From contig NZ_PDNV01000001.1 of NCBI RefSeq assembly GCF_002849615.1, positions 434,001 to 498,000 of the forward strand: DNA of 64,000 bases. The letters run 5' to 3'. This DNA is from Pollutimonas nitritireducens (GTDB lineage: Bacteria; Pseudomonadota; Gammaproteobacteria; Burkholderiales; Burkholderiaceae_B). The position numbers were made by a program, and so were the translations under genes. This document shows positions 45,781 to 55,753 of the stretch, piece after piece; positions within the stretch are counted from its first letter, which is position 1; each line of letters begins with the position of its first letter. The notes under the pieces were generated by a model. It did no database searches. It was not told where the DNA came from and saw only the letters and a program-made list of their open reading frames with translations.

Positions 45781-46830
45781 GAATGGGCCTTCTGTTGCAA
45801 CGAGATCGTCGGTCCGCGTGGCTGCAGCTTCTTGCTGTTTCTTGGCCTGAGCGACGGACCATTCGCGAGGCAGACGTATGCCGTTTTTAACGGCAAGTAT
45901 TTCCGCCATCACGCTTACGGCGATTTCGGCCGGCGTCTTGCTGCCGATGTAGATTCCCACGGGGCCCCGAAGGCGTTCGAGCGACGCCTGCGTCTCGTCG
46001 AAATGCTCGATCATCCGGGCGCGCCGGCTGTCGTTGTTGCGTCGCGAGCCAATGGCACCCACGTAGAATGCGGAGCTGCGAAGCGCCTCTAGTAGTGCCA
46101 GGTCATCGAGCTTTGGATCGTGGCTGAGCGCGACGATGCAGCTGCGCTGATCGGGGCGGAAGGCTACGACCGCATCGTCGGGCATTTCGACGACTTTCTG
46201 CACGCCAGGTAATGACCATGCATCCATGTATTCCACCCGTGGATCGCATATCGTCACGGAGAATCCGTTGAACAGCGCCATCGTGGACAGGTACTCGGTT
46301 AGCATTCCCGCTTCGATCAGGAGCATGCGGTACTCGGGGCCGAAGATACTCGTGAGGTAGCTGCCATCGAACCGCAGCTGTTCGGGTGCATCGGCATGTT
46401 CGAGTGTGACGCTCCCGTCGAGACAGCAGACAGTGCGGCGCACAAGCTCGCCGGTCTCCAGCCTTCGCACTAGCTCGCCCAATGATTCGTGTTGCGGGCC
46501 GAACTCCAGCAGCAGTTCCAGTGTGCCGCCGCACGGAAGCCCGAACCGGTGCGCTTCGTCGGCACTCACGCCATAGCGCAGCACTTGTGGAGACTCGCAA
46601 GGAATACCTTGTACTCCGTGAGCGCGTGTATAGCGGAAAATCAGATCGTCCTCGATACATCTTCCGGAGACGGAGCCCACGGCGCGCCCATCCTCGCGTA
46701 ACGCCATCATTGCCCCTACCGGCCGTGGTGAGGATCCCCAGGTTCTAATGACTGTCGCCAGCAGAGCCCGATGACCGTCAGCGCGCCAGTCCCGCAAGGT
46801 GCGCAGGACGCCGACATCAATAGTTTCCAT
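45780..46830 (-). CDS. xdhC: XdhC/CoxI family molybdenum-cofactor maturation protein, 3' end lost in IS21
   Basis: ATG at 46830 starts about 350 residues of an XdhC/CoxI protein: LLATVIRTWGSSPRPVGAMM and VGSVSGRCIEDDL near the N-terminus, then a Rossmann-like C-terminal domain with VGAIGSRRNN and GIYIGSKTPAEIAVSVMAEI. These proteins bind and sulfurate Moco for xanthine-dehydrogenase-type enzymes. The natural stop is gone: the frame runs on through antisense istA to 45025, giving a 612-residue chimera. The start overlaps the mocA-like stop by 14 bases, so they once formed an operon. It may still fold, since the core is nearly complete. Confidence 0.75.
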
Positions 46831-47235
46831 TCGCCTCTCTCTCGTTTGGCTGGCTTCGAGCACGAAGTAGCGCTTCTGCGTTGGCTAAGTCCTCCATCGT
46901 ATCCACGTCCATCACAATGCCCATGTCATCCAGGGGTAGATCCAGCACCGCGCCAGATGAACGGCGGTTTCTTACTACGGTTGCGGCGCCAGTATCGCTG
47001 GACAGATGCATCAGCGCATTGAAGCATTCCGCTCCAAACCCGACGGGGTGGCCCTGGCGTTCGCGCCAGCTCGGCACGACAACGTATGCGGCGCTAGTGC
47101 CTGCGCCACACAGCGCAAACTTTTTGATGTGATCAAAGGCGAGTCACTTGGCAAGATGAGCCATCCCGGTGCTTCGGCCGTGGCGGCTACTCCTGCGGCG
47201 ATGGAGTCACCCATGCTCGACCCGGCTGCATGGGT
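46817..47235 (-). pseudogene. MocA/MobA-like molybdopterin nucleotidyltransferase, truncated and frameshifted
   Basis: The 5' part reads MGDSIAAGVAATAEAPGWLI followed by LPSDSPLI, and the 3' part, in another frame, reads PSWRERQGHPVGFGAECF and DVDTMEDLANAEALL. The shift lies near 47085. Sequence before 47235, which should hold the GGxSxRMG nucleotide-binding start, is not recognisable. The product would attach CMP or GMP to molybdopterin and partner XdhC, which follows directly. Confidence 0.72.
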
Positions 47236-47730
47236 GTCAGGAGGCTCAACGCTGTGCTTTTTAAAAGCGTATCAACCGTTAGATTTAAACACGGTGCTGT
47301 TTATAGATGGTATGCGGTTATGAGCAACATTCATGAAAGGATGCTCTCTTCGGGTCTCCGCCAGTGGCGATTTGTCAATATCGTCGTTACCCAATTTTGG
47401 GTTTTAGCGTCGATCTAGAGCGGGCGTGACGGTTTGACGGCACTTACTTTGCAGGGGAATAAGCGATAAGCCGGAAAGCAGTGGCGGGCTCATTGTGGCA
47501 GCCATTCAACTCTCCATCATGCCGGGAGTGCACAGGGCGGATTGCTCCTGGATCACATGCCGATCGCGGCAACGCTGCTCGGCGGTAGGGCTCTTTTGGT
47601 TCTGGCGTCGCTTATTGTCGGGAATGGTGGCCATGTCAAATCACAAGCTTTCTAATCGATGATAAATCGAAGACTACTATCAAACCAAATATTTGCCATG
47701 GTATTTGTCGGAGCCAATTGTGCTGGGTGA
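47236..47730. other. Gene-free stretch
   Basis: About 500 bases in which no frame on either strand matches a family I know. It separates the Moco remnant genes from the RES-like remnant and is likely decayed DNA. Confidence 0.4.
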
Positions 47731-48215
47731 TCACACATCACTCGAGGACTTCACGCCGACGTCAAAAAGCATGTACGCTTGAGCTGTGAAGTCCGTACAG
47801 GCCTTGCGCATGGGGAAAGTACGTCCAGAGCCAGAGCTAGAGCGCCCGGGCGCGTGTGCGCGGTAGATGGATTTTTGTCTGTCGCAAAAAGCAAACGGTT
47901 CCAAGTCTGTGGCGACCATTCCCATTAATGTCCAAGTTAACGGCTCGTAGCGCGTTGGTGAAGATGGGCGAACTCATGTGCAGCGCGCCCTGCAGGTCGC
48001 GCCCCAGGGTCACGCAGTAGAATTTGGCGATGGCTTCCCGTTCAGTGCTCGCTGCATACAGCGTGGGGATAACAGCGCCAGTATCCGCCTGGCGGAGCGG
48101 ACTGAACCTACCATTACCCAACTCCGAGTCATTAAACCGGTTCGCCGCGTACTTGCCGCTATCTCGATCATACGGCCGCCACCAATGTCGCTGTGGAAGA
48201 CAAGTGTATTTGCCG
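47731..48215 (-). pseudogene. RES-domain protein remnant
   Basis: Reading leftwards from about 48170, one frame gives YAANRFNDSELGNGRFSPLR and then TGAVIPTLYAASTEREAIA, which matches the core of RES-domain toxins that consume NAD+. The frame then reads LHMSSPIFTNALRAVNLD and breaks, with no proper start and no normal C-terminus. No DUF2384 antitoxin gene is seen. It is probably a decayed toxin-antitoxin locus. Confidence 0.42.
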
Positions 48216-48404
48216 AGTGCAGGTTCTTCTTGTAATTGACACGCCGGCGACTATCCGCAAGGCCTATACACATGTGATGCAACCTGGCATTGAACTTGCT
48301 TCGAATTATTTTAAGGAAAATTACCAAGTAAGGTTTTCTTCCCAGGGTCCACGGCGTTTAGTACGATCCGATGGGGCGGTAGTGAACTTGTGTAGAGGAA
48401 TCGT

Positions 48405-49592
48405 ATGTCCGGTCCGTTATCTGGAATCAAGATCGTTGATCTAACGTCAATGGTGATGGGGCCCTATGCCACGCAAATTTTCGGTGACATGGGTGCCGAC
48501 GTAATCAAAGTGGAAAGCCCCCAGGGCGACATCATGCGACATATGGGCGTCGGCCGTAGCGAAGCGATGGGGCCAATTCATTTGGCCGTCAACCGCAACA
48601 AAAAAAGCCTGATGCTCAATCTGCGTTTACCCGCTGCACATGAGGCGCTACTCCGAGTTATCGAAAAGGCTGATGTTTTCGTGCACTCCATGCGTCCTGC
48701 TGCGATTGAACGTCTCCATCTGGATTATTCGCGGATCAAGGAGATCAATCCAAACATTGTTTATTGCGGCGCCTATGGCTTTGGCAAGGACGGCCCTTAT
48801 GCTGAAGAACCTGCTTACGATGACATGATTCAGGGGCTTTCAGGCCTGTGCGCCGTCAACGCGGGTTTGGCAGGCGAACCGCGCTTCACACCCTCTATCG
48901 TTGCGGACAAGGTTGCAGGCCTTACCATTGCATACAGCGTTCTTGGCGCGTTGTTCCATAAGCTTCGGACGGGGGAGGGGCAGAGCATTGAAGTACCCAT
49001 GTTCGAATCCTTCACGTCGTTCATGCTGGTCGAGCATATGGGAGAGCGCACGTTTGACCCCACAAAGGGTGCCGCAGGCTACTCGCGCGTACTCAGCCAG
49101 CTTCGCAAACCTCACCGTACCCAAGATGGCTATTTATGCGTGTTGCCGTACACCGACAAGAACTGGCAGGATTTCTTCAGATTGGTCGATCGCAATGATT
49201 TGGCGACAGACGACCGTTACGCGACGGCAAACAGTCGCAGTCAAAATTATGAAAGCTTATATAAGACCCTTGGCGAAATCCTGGCGCAGCGCACATCGGA
49301 AGAATGGCTCAGTCGATTGAAACCGCTCAGTATTCCGGTGGCCAGGGTCAATACGCTTGAGGATCTATTCGCTGACCCACACCTGTCTGCGGTAGGTTTG
49401 TTCAGTCAAATGTCGCACCCAAGCGAGGGTGCGGTGACACAGATGCGGCCGCCCGTCAGCTTCGAAAAAACACCTAGCGAAATTACACGCCTGGCGCCAT
49501 GCTTGGGCGAGCACAGCCGCGAGGTACTTGCCGAAGCGGGTCTTTCGGACAGTGAGATCGCGGCCCTCGTCGAAGCTGGCGCAACGTGCTAA
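48405..49592 (+). CDS. CaiB/BaiF family (class III) CoA-transferase, copy A
   Basis: A 395-residue class III CoA-transferase. It opens SGPLSGIKIVDLTSMVMGPY and has IFGDMGADVIKVESPQGD and NRNKKSLMLNL. The expected catalytic Asp lies in IVADKVAG. Such enzymes move CoA between acyl groups, often making an aryl- or alkylsuccinyl-CoA or activating a hydroxy acid. AGAGGA precedes the ATG. It begins the accessory catabolic island and is unlike copies B and C in detail, so it probably serves a different acid. Confidence 0.9.
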   Translation: MSGPLSGIKIVDLTSMVMGPYATQIFGDMGADVIKVESPQGDIMRHMGVGRSEAMGPIHLAVNRNKKSLMLNLRLPAAHEALLRVIEKADVFVHSMRPAAIERLHLDYSRIKEINPNIVYCGAYGFGKDGPYAEEPAYDDMIQGLSGLCAVNAGLAGEPRFTPSIVADKVAGLTIAYSVLGALFHKLRTGEGQSIEVPMFESFTSFMLVEHMGERTFDPTKGAAGYSRVLSQLRKPHRTQDGYLCVLPYTDKNWQDFFRLVDRNDLATDDRYATANSRSQNYESLYKTLGEILAQRTSEEWLSRLKPLSIPVARVNTLEDLFADPHLSAVGLFSQMSHPSEGAVTQMRPPVSFEKTPSEITRLAPCLGEHSREVLAEAGLSDSEIAALVEAGATC

Positions 49593-49644
49593 CAACAGGT
49601 AAGCGTTAATAAGAAATTAAGCACGCCAAACCCGGAGACTGTAT

Positions 49645-50217
49645 ATGGTAGCCACTTCACATTTTCTTTCCAAGCCTCAGTCCCCCAGGAAAGCAGCACA
49701 TTCACGCACAATCCATCTTCAGGCCTATGAGCGTCAAGATGGCCTTTGGGATCTGGAGGCATTGATCGAGGACCTGAAGGCAGAACCCTTCACTTCACAG
49801 GCCTCACACTTTGATTGTGGCGTACCAATCCATTTGATGGCGTTGCGAATTACGATCAACCAAAACATGGATGTGCTGTACGCTGAAGCCAGCATGCAGC
49901 GGATGCCATTCTCTACCGTCTGTCCGGAGGCTGGAGTGAGTGTCGAGCGATTGGTAGGCGCGAACCTGCTCAAAAGCTTCCGTAAGGAAATCTCAAAGCG
50001 AATTCCATTGCACGAGCGCTGCTCGCACCTTTCAGAGCTTGCCGCGTTACTGCCTACTCTGGCCGTGCAAACAATGATGCCCAGAAGGAAGGCCTGTGAA
50101 GAGAGTGACTCTTCAGGACCACGCCCTTTAAAGATCGGCGGATGCCTTGCGTGGAGAGAGGACGGTCCGCTGGTTCTAAAGTACCACCCAAACTGGTATC
50201 GCGAGCCAGATCAATAG
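49645..50217 (+). CDS. DUF2889 domain-containing protein
   Basis: A 190-residue soluble protein with the DUF2889 features: RTIHLQAYERQDGLWDLEAL near the N-terminus, HLMALRITINQNMDV in the middle and LLKSFRKEISKRIPLHERCS plus HLSELAALLPTLAVQT near the end. The ATG has GGAG seven bases ahead. The family is found in betaproteobacterial degradation clusters, often with CoA-transferases, but its biochemical role is not known to me. A Cys and His in the HERCSHL segment are conserved in the family and might bind a metal (inference). Confidence 0.82.
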   Translation: MVATSHFLSKPQSPRKAAHSRTIHLQAYERQDGLWDLEALIEDLKAEPFTSQASHFDCGVPIHLMALRITINQNMDVLYAEASMQRMPFSTVCPEAGVSVERLVGANLLKSFRKEISKRIPLHERCSHLSELAALLPTLAVQTMMPRRKACEESDSSGPRPLKIGGCLAWREDGPLVLKYHPNWYREPDQ

Positions 50218-50409
50218 AAAGACAGCGTTGCAAACTCTGCTCTGCACTAAAACTCGCATGTGTCGTTGACGCACACAGTTTGCTCTGCCTAGAGTCACTT
50301 TCTTGAGGGGTCCCATGTTCAGCACGCGTCTATATCTGGTGCCAGACGGCTCGTTGATCTGGCACAGGATTTGCGTAACAGTGGGAATGATTCACAAGGA
50401 AGGCAACTG

Positions 50410-51657
50410 ATGCAGACCGACACACAGGACGGACAGAACACTAAAGACAATCGCCCGCTTGCGGGCATCCGCGTCCTGGATTTGACGCGGGTTTTCTCAG
50501 GGCCGTGGGGCACGCAGATTCTTGGAGATCTGGGGGCAGACGTTATCAAGGTAGAACAGCCAGGTCGTGGAGATGATCAGCGCCGCCTAGGGCCTCCATT
50601 TCTGTTGGATGGCGATGGCTGTCCCACTGAAGAATCAAGCTATTACCTGAGCGTCAACCGCAACAAGCGATCTGTCGCACTGGATATCAAGACTAAAGAA
50701 GGTCGAGACGCCGTTTTGAAGCTCGCAGGGAAAAGCGATGTGTTCGTAGAAAACTTTAAGGTTGGCAATCTTAGTAAGTATGGTCTTGATTACGAGAGCA
50801 TCTCACGCATAAATCCTCGCATCATCTATTGTTCGATCAGTGGATATGGCCAAACAGGCCCGCGCAGCAGTCAGATGGGTTATGACACCGTAATGCAGGC
50901 GATGTGCGGCCTGATGAGCGTAACCGGCAAGCCGGACGAAGAGCCCGGCGGCGAGCCGCTGAAAGTAGGGCTGGTTATGTCTGACATGATGGCAGGGACC
51001 TACGCAGCCATGGCTATTCAGGCAGCGCTTTATGCACGAGACACGCGGGACGAAGCGCGTGGTCAGTACATTGATATTTCGATGTTCGACGCCCAGTTGG
51101 CCGCTATGTCGCACCAGGCCAGTCACTATCTAGTTTCTGGAAAAACGCCTGCACGTTTTGGTAATGGCGCGCCCTCTGTGTCCCCATCAAATGTCTTCAC
51201 ATGCTCCGACGGAAAGATCGTAATCGTATCCGGGAACGATGCTCAGTTTCGCAGGCTATGTGAGATGCTAGATCTGCCCACGCTGATCGACGATATCCGC
51301 TACCAGAGCAATAGCTTTCGCGTCATTAATCGCCAGCCTCTCAAAGAAGCGATTGAAGAACGGCTAAGGTCGAACAAAAAATCTTATTGGTTGGCGTTAT
51401 TGACTAACGCAAACCTTGTCGCCGGCCCGATTAATACGCTGAGCGAAGCTTTAGCTGATCCACAAGCCGGAGCGCGGGAGATCGTCAAACATGTGAAGCA
51501 TATCAGCGGCGGAATTGTCCCTTTGATCGCTTCGCCCATGCGTATGTCCGCGACGCCACTTGATCGCTATCTCGCCCCACCCACGTGCGGACAACATACG
51601 GAAGAGGTGTTGGCGGAACTACTCGACATACCGCCCGGCACAATCAATAACGCCTGA
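50410..51657 (+). CDS. CaiB/BaiF family (class III) CoA-transferase, copy B
   Basis: A 415-residue class III CoA-transferase. Key parts are GIRVLDLTRVFSGPWGTQIL, DLGADVIKVEQPGRGDD, NRNKRSVALDI and SGYGQTGP; the catalytic Asp is expected in VMSDMMAG. ATG at 50410 follows an AAGG site; the longer frame is not supported. It is followed after 15 bases by a TctC binding protein gene, so the pair probably handles the same imported acid. Confidence 0.9.
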   Translation: MQTDTQDGQNTKDNRPLAGIRVLDLTRVFSGPWGTQILGDLGADVIKVEQPGRGDDQRRLGPPFLLDGDGCPTEESSYYLSVNRNKRSVALDIKTKEGRDAVLKLAGKSDVFVENFKVGNLSKYGLDYESISRINPRIIYCSISGYGQTGPRSSQMGYDTVMQAMCGLMSVTGKPDEEPGGEPLKVGLVMSDMMAGTYAAMAIQAALYARDTRDEARGQYIDISMFDAQLAAMSHQASHYLVSGKTPARFGNGAPSVSPSNVFTCSDGKIVIVSGNDAQFRRLCEMLDLPTLIDDIRYQSNSFRVINRQPLKEAIEERLRSNKKSYWLALLTNANLVAGPINTLSEALADPQAGAREIVKHVKHISGGIVPLIASPMRMSATPLDRYLAPPTCGQHTEEVLAELLDIPPGTINNA

Positions 51658-51672
51658 CAACAGGAGAAAACA

Positions 51673-52629
51673 ATGAGCTATCGCTTCATACTTTCGGCGA
51701 TCTTCGCGATCACGCTGCCACTTACTGCAGTTGGGCAAAACGCGCCGACAAGAATCATCGTGCCATTCACGGCAGGGGGCGCTACAGACACGCTCGCACG
51801 AGGACTTGCTAGTCGCCTGTCCGAGGCTTGGGATCGCCCGGTAGTGGTAGAAAACAAGCCAGGCGCGGCTGGAACCATTGGGTCACGGCAGGTCGCACTT
51901 TCGTCGCCTGATGGAAACACACTGCTCATCGTAGCGAGCGGACATGCAACCAATGAGCTGGTCCATGAAAAATTGCCGTATAAAACGCTCGACGATTTTA
52001 CGCCCATCGCACAGATAGTCGACGTGCCAAACGTGCTACTGGTTCCCAAGAACAGTCCGTACCAAAACGTCATGCAATTGATCGCGGCTTCAAAAGAAGC
52101 GCCCGATTTACTCTCATATGGCACTTCTGGTATCGGCACCTCTGTCCATCTGGCTGGTGAGCTTTTCAAAGCTATGAGCGGCGCGAAGATGGAGCCCGTG
52201 TTTTTCAAGGGGGATTCCGAGTCCCTATCCAATGTTGTAGGAGAGCATGTACCCGTCAGCGTCAATACCGTTCCTGGTGCTAAAGGACAAATTGATGCAG
52301 GCAAAGTGCGAGCGCTCGCTGTAACGTCGCAACAACGGGTACCAATTCTTGAAGATACGCCCACGATCAGCGAGGCAGGTGTTCCCGGGTATGAGGTGAG
52401 TACATGGTTTGGAATCTTGGGACCTAAAGGCATGGATCCTGACGAGGTGAAACGTATAAATGCAGACATCCGTACCGCCATGACGAACACTGAAGTCGTC
52501 AAGCAGTTAAGTGACAGGGGCATGATTGTCAAAATTGGCTCGCCATCTGATTTCGATCAATTAATACGCAATGAAATCGACAAGTGGCGCCCGATCATAG
52601 GAAGTATGGATATGCGTGGGAAAAACTGA
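51673..52629 (+). CDS. Tripartite tricarboxylate transporter substrate-binding protein (TctC/Bug)
   Basis: A 318-residue periplasmic binding protein with a signal peptide ending LTAVGQ. The Bug motifs TRIIVPFTAGGATDTLARGL, VVENKPGAAGTIGSRQVA and DTPTISEAGVPGYEV are present. GGAGAAAA precedes the ATG. No TctA/TctB membrane subunits are in the window, as is common for the many orphan Bug proteins of Alcaligenaceae. It lies between CoA-transferases B and C. Confidence 0.9.
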   Translation: MSYRFILSAIFAITLPLTAVGQNAPTRIIVPFTAGGATDTLARGLASRLSEAWDRPVVVENKPGAAGTIGSRQVALSSPDGNTLLIVASGHATNELVHEKLPYKTLDDFTPIAQIVDVPNVLLVPKNSPYQNVMQLIAASKEAPDLLSYGTSGIGTSVHLAGELFKAMSGAKMEPVFFKGDSESLSNVVGEHVPVSVNTVPGAKGQIDAGKVRALAVTSQQRVPILEDTPTISEAGVPGYEVSTWFGILGPKGMDPDEVKRINADIRTAMTNTEVVKQLSDRGMIVKIGSPSDFDQLIRNEIDKWRPIIGSMDMRGKN

Positions 52630-52677
52630 TCGTTATCACAATCAACAACCATTTCCTCTCACATACTGAGTACGACA

Positions 52678-53907
52678 ATGAACCTTCTCGACAAACTGCC
52701 GCAATTGCCATATTCCGACGGATTAAACTTTCTTCAAGGAGTAACGGTACTGGATCTGACGACCTCCATTGCCGGCCCATACAGTACCCAACTGCTGGGC
52801 GACCTCGGAGCGGAGATTATCAAAGTTGAAAGGCGCGATGGTGGGGATGATGCTCGCCACTGGGGGCCGCCTTTCCTGAACAACGAGTCGTTGTGGTTCA
52901 TCAGCGCCAACAGGAATAAAGAAAGCCTGACCCTCGACCTGACGCTCCCGGCGGGCCGGAGGATCCTTCATGAACTGGTCAAGCAGGCTGACGTTATCGT
53001 GATGAATACGGCCTCTCGTATCCAGGCTAAGCTGGGCATAGACTACCAAACCCTTCACGCCATCAACCCATCGCTGATTCACGTCTCGATTACGGGTTTT
53101 GGTTTGGAAGGCGTAGGGGCCGATCTGCCTTGCTATGATTTGATCGCCGAAGGGTACTCCGGCATCATGGATCTGACCGGAGAGGCCGCTCGCTCACCTC
53201 AGAAAATCGGGACGCCGGCATCCGACCTGCTTGCTGGCCAAGATGCTGCGCTGGCCATACTCGCGGCTTTACATGGGCGTCAGCGTACCGGTTCGGGTAC
53301 CCAGATCGATATTTCAATGGTGGCCAGTTCCACACGATTCATGGCGTCCCGCATCGTTCCCTACCTCGGGTCCGGCAAACTACCCAGACGGTCCGGCGGC
53401 ACTGACTCAGTGGTCGCTATCTATCAGGTTTTCGAGACGGCTGATTATCCCATCACGCTCGGTCTTGGAAACGATGCAATTTGGCATCGCTTCTGGACGG
53501 CGGTTGGCCAGCCAGAATACGGTATGCAAGACTCTCTTAGTTCCAACATCAAGCGCTGCGAGCTGCGCCAGGACATTGTCGCCAAGATCGCTAAAATTCT
53601 GGCCGAGTATCCGCGCGAAAAATGGCTGGACTTGTTCGCACGGCATAGGATTCCCGCAGGACCAATCAACACGTTGGCACAACTGGTCGATGACCCTCTG
53701 GTGCAAGCGAATAACCAACTCTACTGCCTGGATGGCCCATCAGGACCGATTCCTCAAGTGGGACTCGGTATTCGTTTTGATGGGGCCAGCGAGACCGCGC
53801 GTCGCGCTCCACCGAAACTTGGCGAAGATACGGAACGAATCCTTCGAGAGCGCCTTGTCATGTCAGCAGACGATATTGCGGATTTGAGGAAAGCGAAGGT
53901 GATTTGA
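52678..53907 (+). CDS. CaiB/BaiF family (class III) CoA-transferase, copy C
   Basis: A 409-residue class III CoA-transferase with GVTVLDLTTSIAGPYSTQLL, DLGAEIIKVERRDGGDD, SANRNKESLTLDL and SITGFG-like text; the catalytic Asp is expected in ASDLLAG. It follows the TctC gene after 48 bases with only a weak ribosome site. Some type III enzymes work as alpha/beta hetero-oligomers, so copies B and C may form one complex, but this cannot be shown here. Confidence 0.9.
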   Translation: MNLLDKLPQLPYSDGLNFLQGVTVLDLTTSIAGPYSTQLLGDLGAEIIKVERRDGGDDARHWGPPFLNNESLWFISANRNKESLTLDLTLPAGRRILHELVKQADVIVMNTASRIQAKLGIDYQTLHAINPSLIHVSITGFGLEGVGADLPCYDLIAEGYSGIMDLTGEAARSPQKIGTPASDLLAGQDAALAILAALHGRQRTGSGTQIDISMVASSTRFMASRIVPYLGSGKLPRRSGGTDSVVAIYQVFETADYPITLGLGNDAIWHRFWTAVGQPEYGMQDSLSSNIKRCELRQDIVAKIAKILAEYPREKWLDLFARHRIPAGPINTLAQLVDDPLVQANNQLYCLDGPSGPIPQVGLGIRFDGASETARRAPPKLGEDTERILRERLVMSADDIADLRKAKVI

Positions 53908-54220
53908 TTGGTGACTATAGGTTGATTACAAAGAAGATTCTCGAGTCTTTATGTGCGTCGCAGAGGCATCTTTTTTATTTTTACCAGTCACTACCACCTC
54001 ATGCTTCTAACTATAGGCGCATTTTTCACCGCTCCGGGCCGACAAGGGACTCAGAAAAATGTTGATATTTAGAGCGCTGAAGAATCATCGTATCGGTACA
54101 GGGGGCGAATTTCCCCCGAGAAACCGAGGTTCAGTGAAATCAACGGCATAACGTGTTATGCCGCGCTTGACGTGTGTTCGAAGCGAGGCCGACGGCGAAA
54201 ATTTCATAACGAGAGACTAT
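53908..54220. other. Gene-free stretch with a GC hairpin
   Basis: About 310 bases without a gene. It contains the hairpin GGGGG-CGAATTT-CCCCC near 54101-54117, with no T-run, and a ribosome site for the thioesterase gene at the end. An ATG at 54158 could extend that gene. Confidence 0.4.
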
Positions 54221-54667
54221 ATGGTAGTTGAGCGACAAGAGTCTGAAATACATTCAGAAAATAATTGGGCAAAGCCTAACTTCGGGGCGATCTTAGGTTT
54301 TATCCATGAAGAAGCGCCGAATGAGAGGGCGATGGTCAGGCTTGATGTGCAATCCGAGCATTGCAATTTGCGAGGTATGGTTCATGGTGGCGTGCTGATG
54401 TCCTTGATGGACGCCACAGGGCTGTGGGCGGGTGTACCTAAAGGCGAAGCCGTGCCAAGCGCGGCAACGGTGAGCCTTAACTGCAGCTTTCTGCGGGGAG
54501 CTAAACGGGGCGAAACAACGTCGTTGCGGGCGGAAGCCTTGGTGACCAAGCGGGGCCGGGCGCTTCACTTCGCGTCGGTTTCGGTCTATGGCATGCCGCA
54601 GAACACGCTCCTTGCTACAGGTCAAGGCATTTATAGCTGGGGCGCAACGTCAAACCCAAGCGCCTGA
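54221..54667 (+). CDS. PaaI-type hotdog-fold thioesterase
   Basis: A 148-residue hotdog thioesterase. The family core is HCNLRGMVHGGVLMSLMDAT near residue 47, with the HGG motif and the helical Asp that form the active site, and PSAATVSLNCSFLRGAKRG follows. It should release CoA from aryl- or acyl-CoA esters. ATG at 54221 has GAGAG upstream; an in-frame ATG at 54158 would add 21 residues. Its place near CoA-transferases suggests it rescues CoA from dead-end thioesters. Confidence 0.85.
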   Translation: MVVERQESEIHSENNWAKPNFGAILGFIHEEAPNERAMVRLDVQSEHCNLRGMVHGGVLMSLMDATGLWAGVPKGEAVPSAATVSLNCSFLRGAKRGETTSLRAEALVTKRGRALHFASVSVYGMPQNTLLATGQGIYSWGATSNPSA

Positions 54668-54800
54668 AGTAAATGTGTTTGTTTCAACGTCACTATAAGA
54701 GCCTCAAAAAAGCCCGGCTCAACCGGTCAGTGCAACACCTTAGATTTATTGATCGAATAAGATATGGAGGGATGTGCAATGGCCTGTGCTTATGGAGCCA

Positions 54801-54915
54801 TGATTGATGAGCGCAAAACGCGAATCTGGCAACTGTGGCGACAGCGCCGCCCTTGATTGATATTGCCCGTGATATTGAGAAGCCCCCTGCGACCGTCTAT
54901 TCTTACCTTACGTAA
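54801..54915 (+). pseudogene. Transposase N-terminal remnant (IS30-like), frameshifted
   Basis: The text DERKTRIWQLWRQ followed, after a frameshift, by APLIDIARDIEKPPATVYSYL resembles the helix-turn-helix start of IS30-like transposases. It ends at a stop at 54913-54915. The rest of 54668-55060 contains no recognisable gene. Confidence 0.4.
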
Positions 54916-55060
54916 AGCTTATTGATCGAGAGTATGCTGCCCTCCTAGATGGAGCAAGCGTACTTCATCAAACAGGGCTAAGGTATTTTCGATTTTGATT
55001 AAATAATGATTAGCATTCTTTTGCTCAAGCGCAAGCATAAAATTTCGAGCGTTGACACTG

Positions 55061-55753
55061 ATGACCCCCTTTGAGAACTCAAACAAGCTAGCATTGCTAG
55101 ATTACTTAATGACCGCTCGGCACAGTTGCCGGGCCTTTCTGCCGCAACTGGTTACTCGCGATGTAATCATGCAAATTCTACTGACATCCCAACAAACGGC
55201 ATCGTGGTGCAACGCTCAGCCATGGCGCGTTTATGTCGTTAGCGGAGATCCGTTGGAAGCTCTCCGCGCCGACTTAATTCGTTGCGCAGAGGAGGGTCGA
55301 CGCCCGAACCCAGAGCTGGATTGGCCGCGTGAATACCGAGATGTCTTCCAAGCGCGTCGACGCGAATGCGGCTGGCTACTTTATGGGGCTGTAGGCATCG
55401 AGAAAGGCGACCGGGCAGGCTCTGCAGAGCAGGCCCGCGAAAACTTCCGATTGTTTGGCGCCCCTCACCTCGCCGTAGTCACAAGCCCTGACGTTCTAGG
55501 TACGCATGGTTGCATCGACACCGGCGGCTGGGTGTCAAACTTCATGCTCACCTCTGTCGCACATGGGGTAGGGACGATTGCCCAAGCGGCGCTTGCTTCG
55601 TGGCCGGACGTTTTACGCAAGCATCTGCCGATCGAGGCCGATCAACGTATCGTTTGCGGCATCTCCTTCGGCTATGCGGACAATATACATCCCGCCAACG
55701 GATTTCGGACGACGCGGGCTCCCTTGGGCGAGGTCGTGACGTGGGTCGACTGA
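55061..55753 (+). CDS. Nitroreductase family protein
   Basis: A 230-residue FMN-dependent nitroreductase-like protein. RHSCRAFLPQLVTRDVIMQI matches the FMN-binding start, ASWCNAQPWRVYVVSG the second conserved block, and the C-terminal GISFGYAD the last. These enzymes reduce nitro groups, quinones or enones with NAD(P)H. ATG at 55061 is used rather than the TTG nine bases earlier; no clear ribosome site is seen. It stands alone between remnants, so the substrate is open. Confidence 0.85.
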   Translation: MTPFENSNKLALLDYLMTARHSCRAFLPQLVTRDVIMQILLTSQQTASWCNAQPWRVYVVSGDPLEALRADLIRCAEEGRRPNPELDWPREYRDVFQARRRECGWLLYGAVGIEKGDRAGSAEQARENFRLFGAPHLAVVTSPDVLGTHGCIDTGGWVSNFMLTSVAHGVGTIAQAALASWPDVLRKHLPIEADQRIVCGISFGYADNIHPANGFRTTRAPLGEVVTWVD

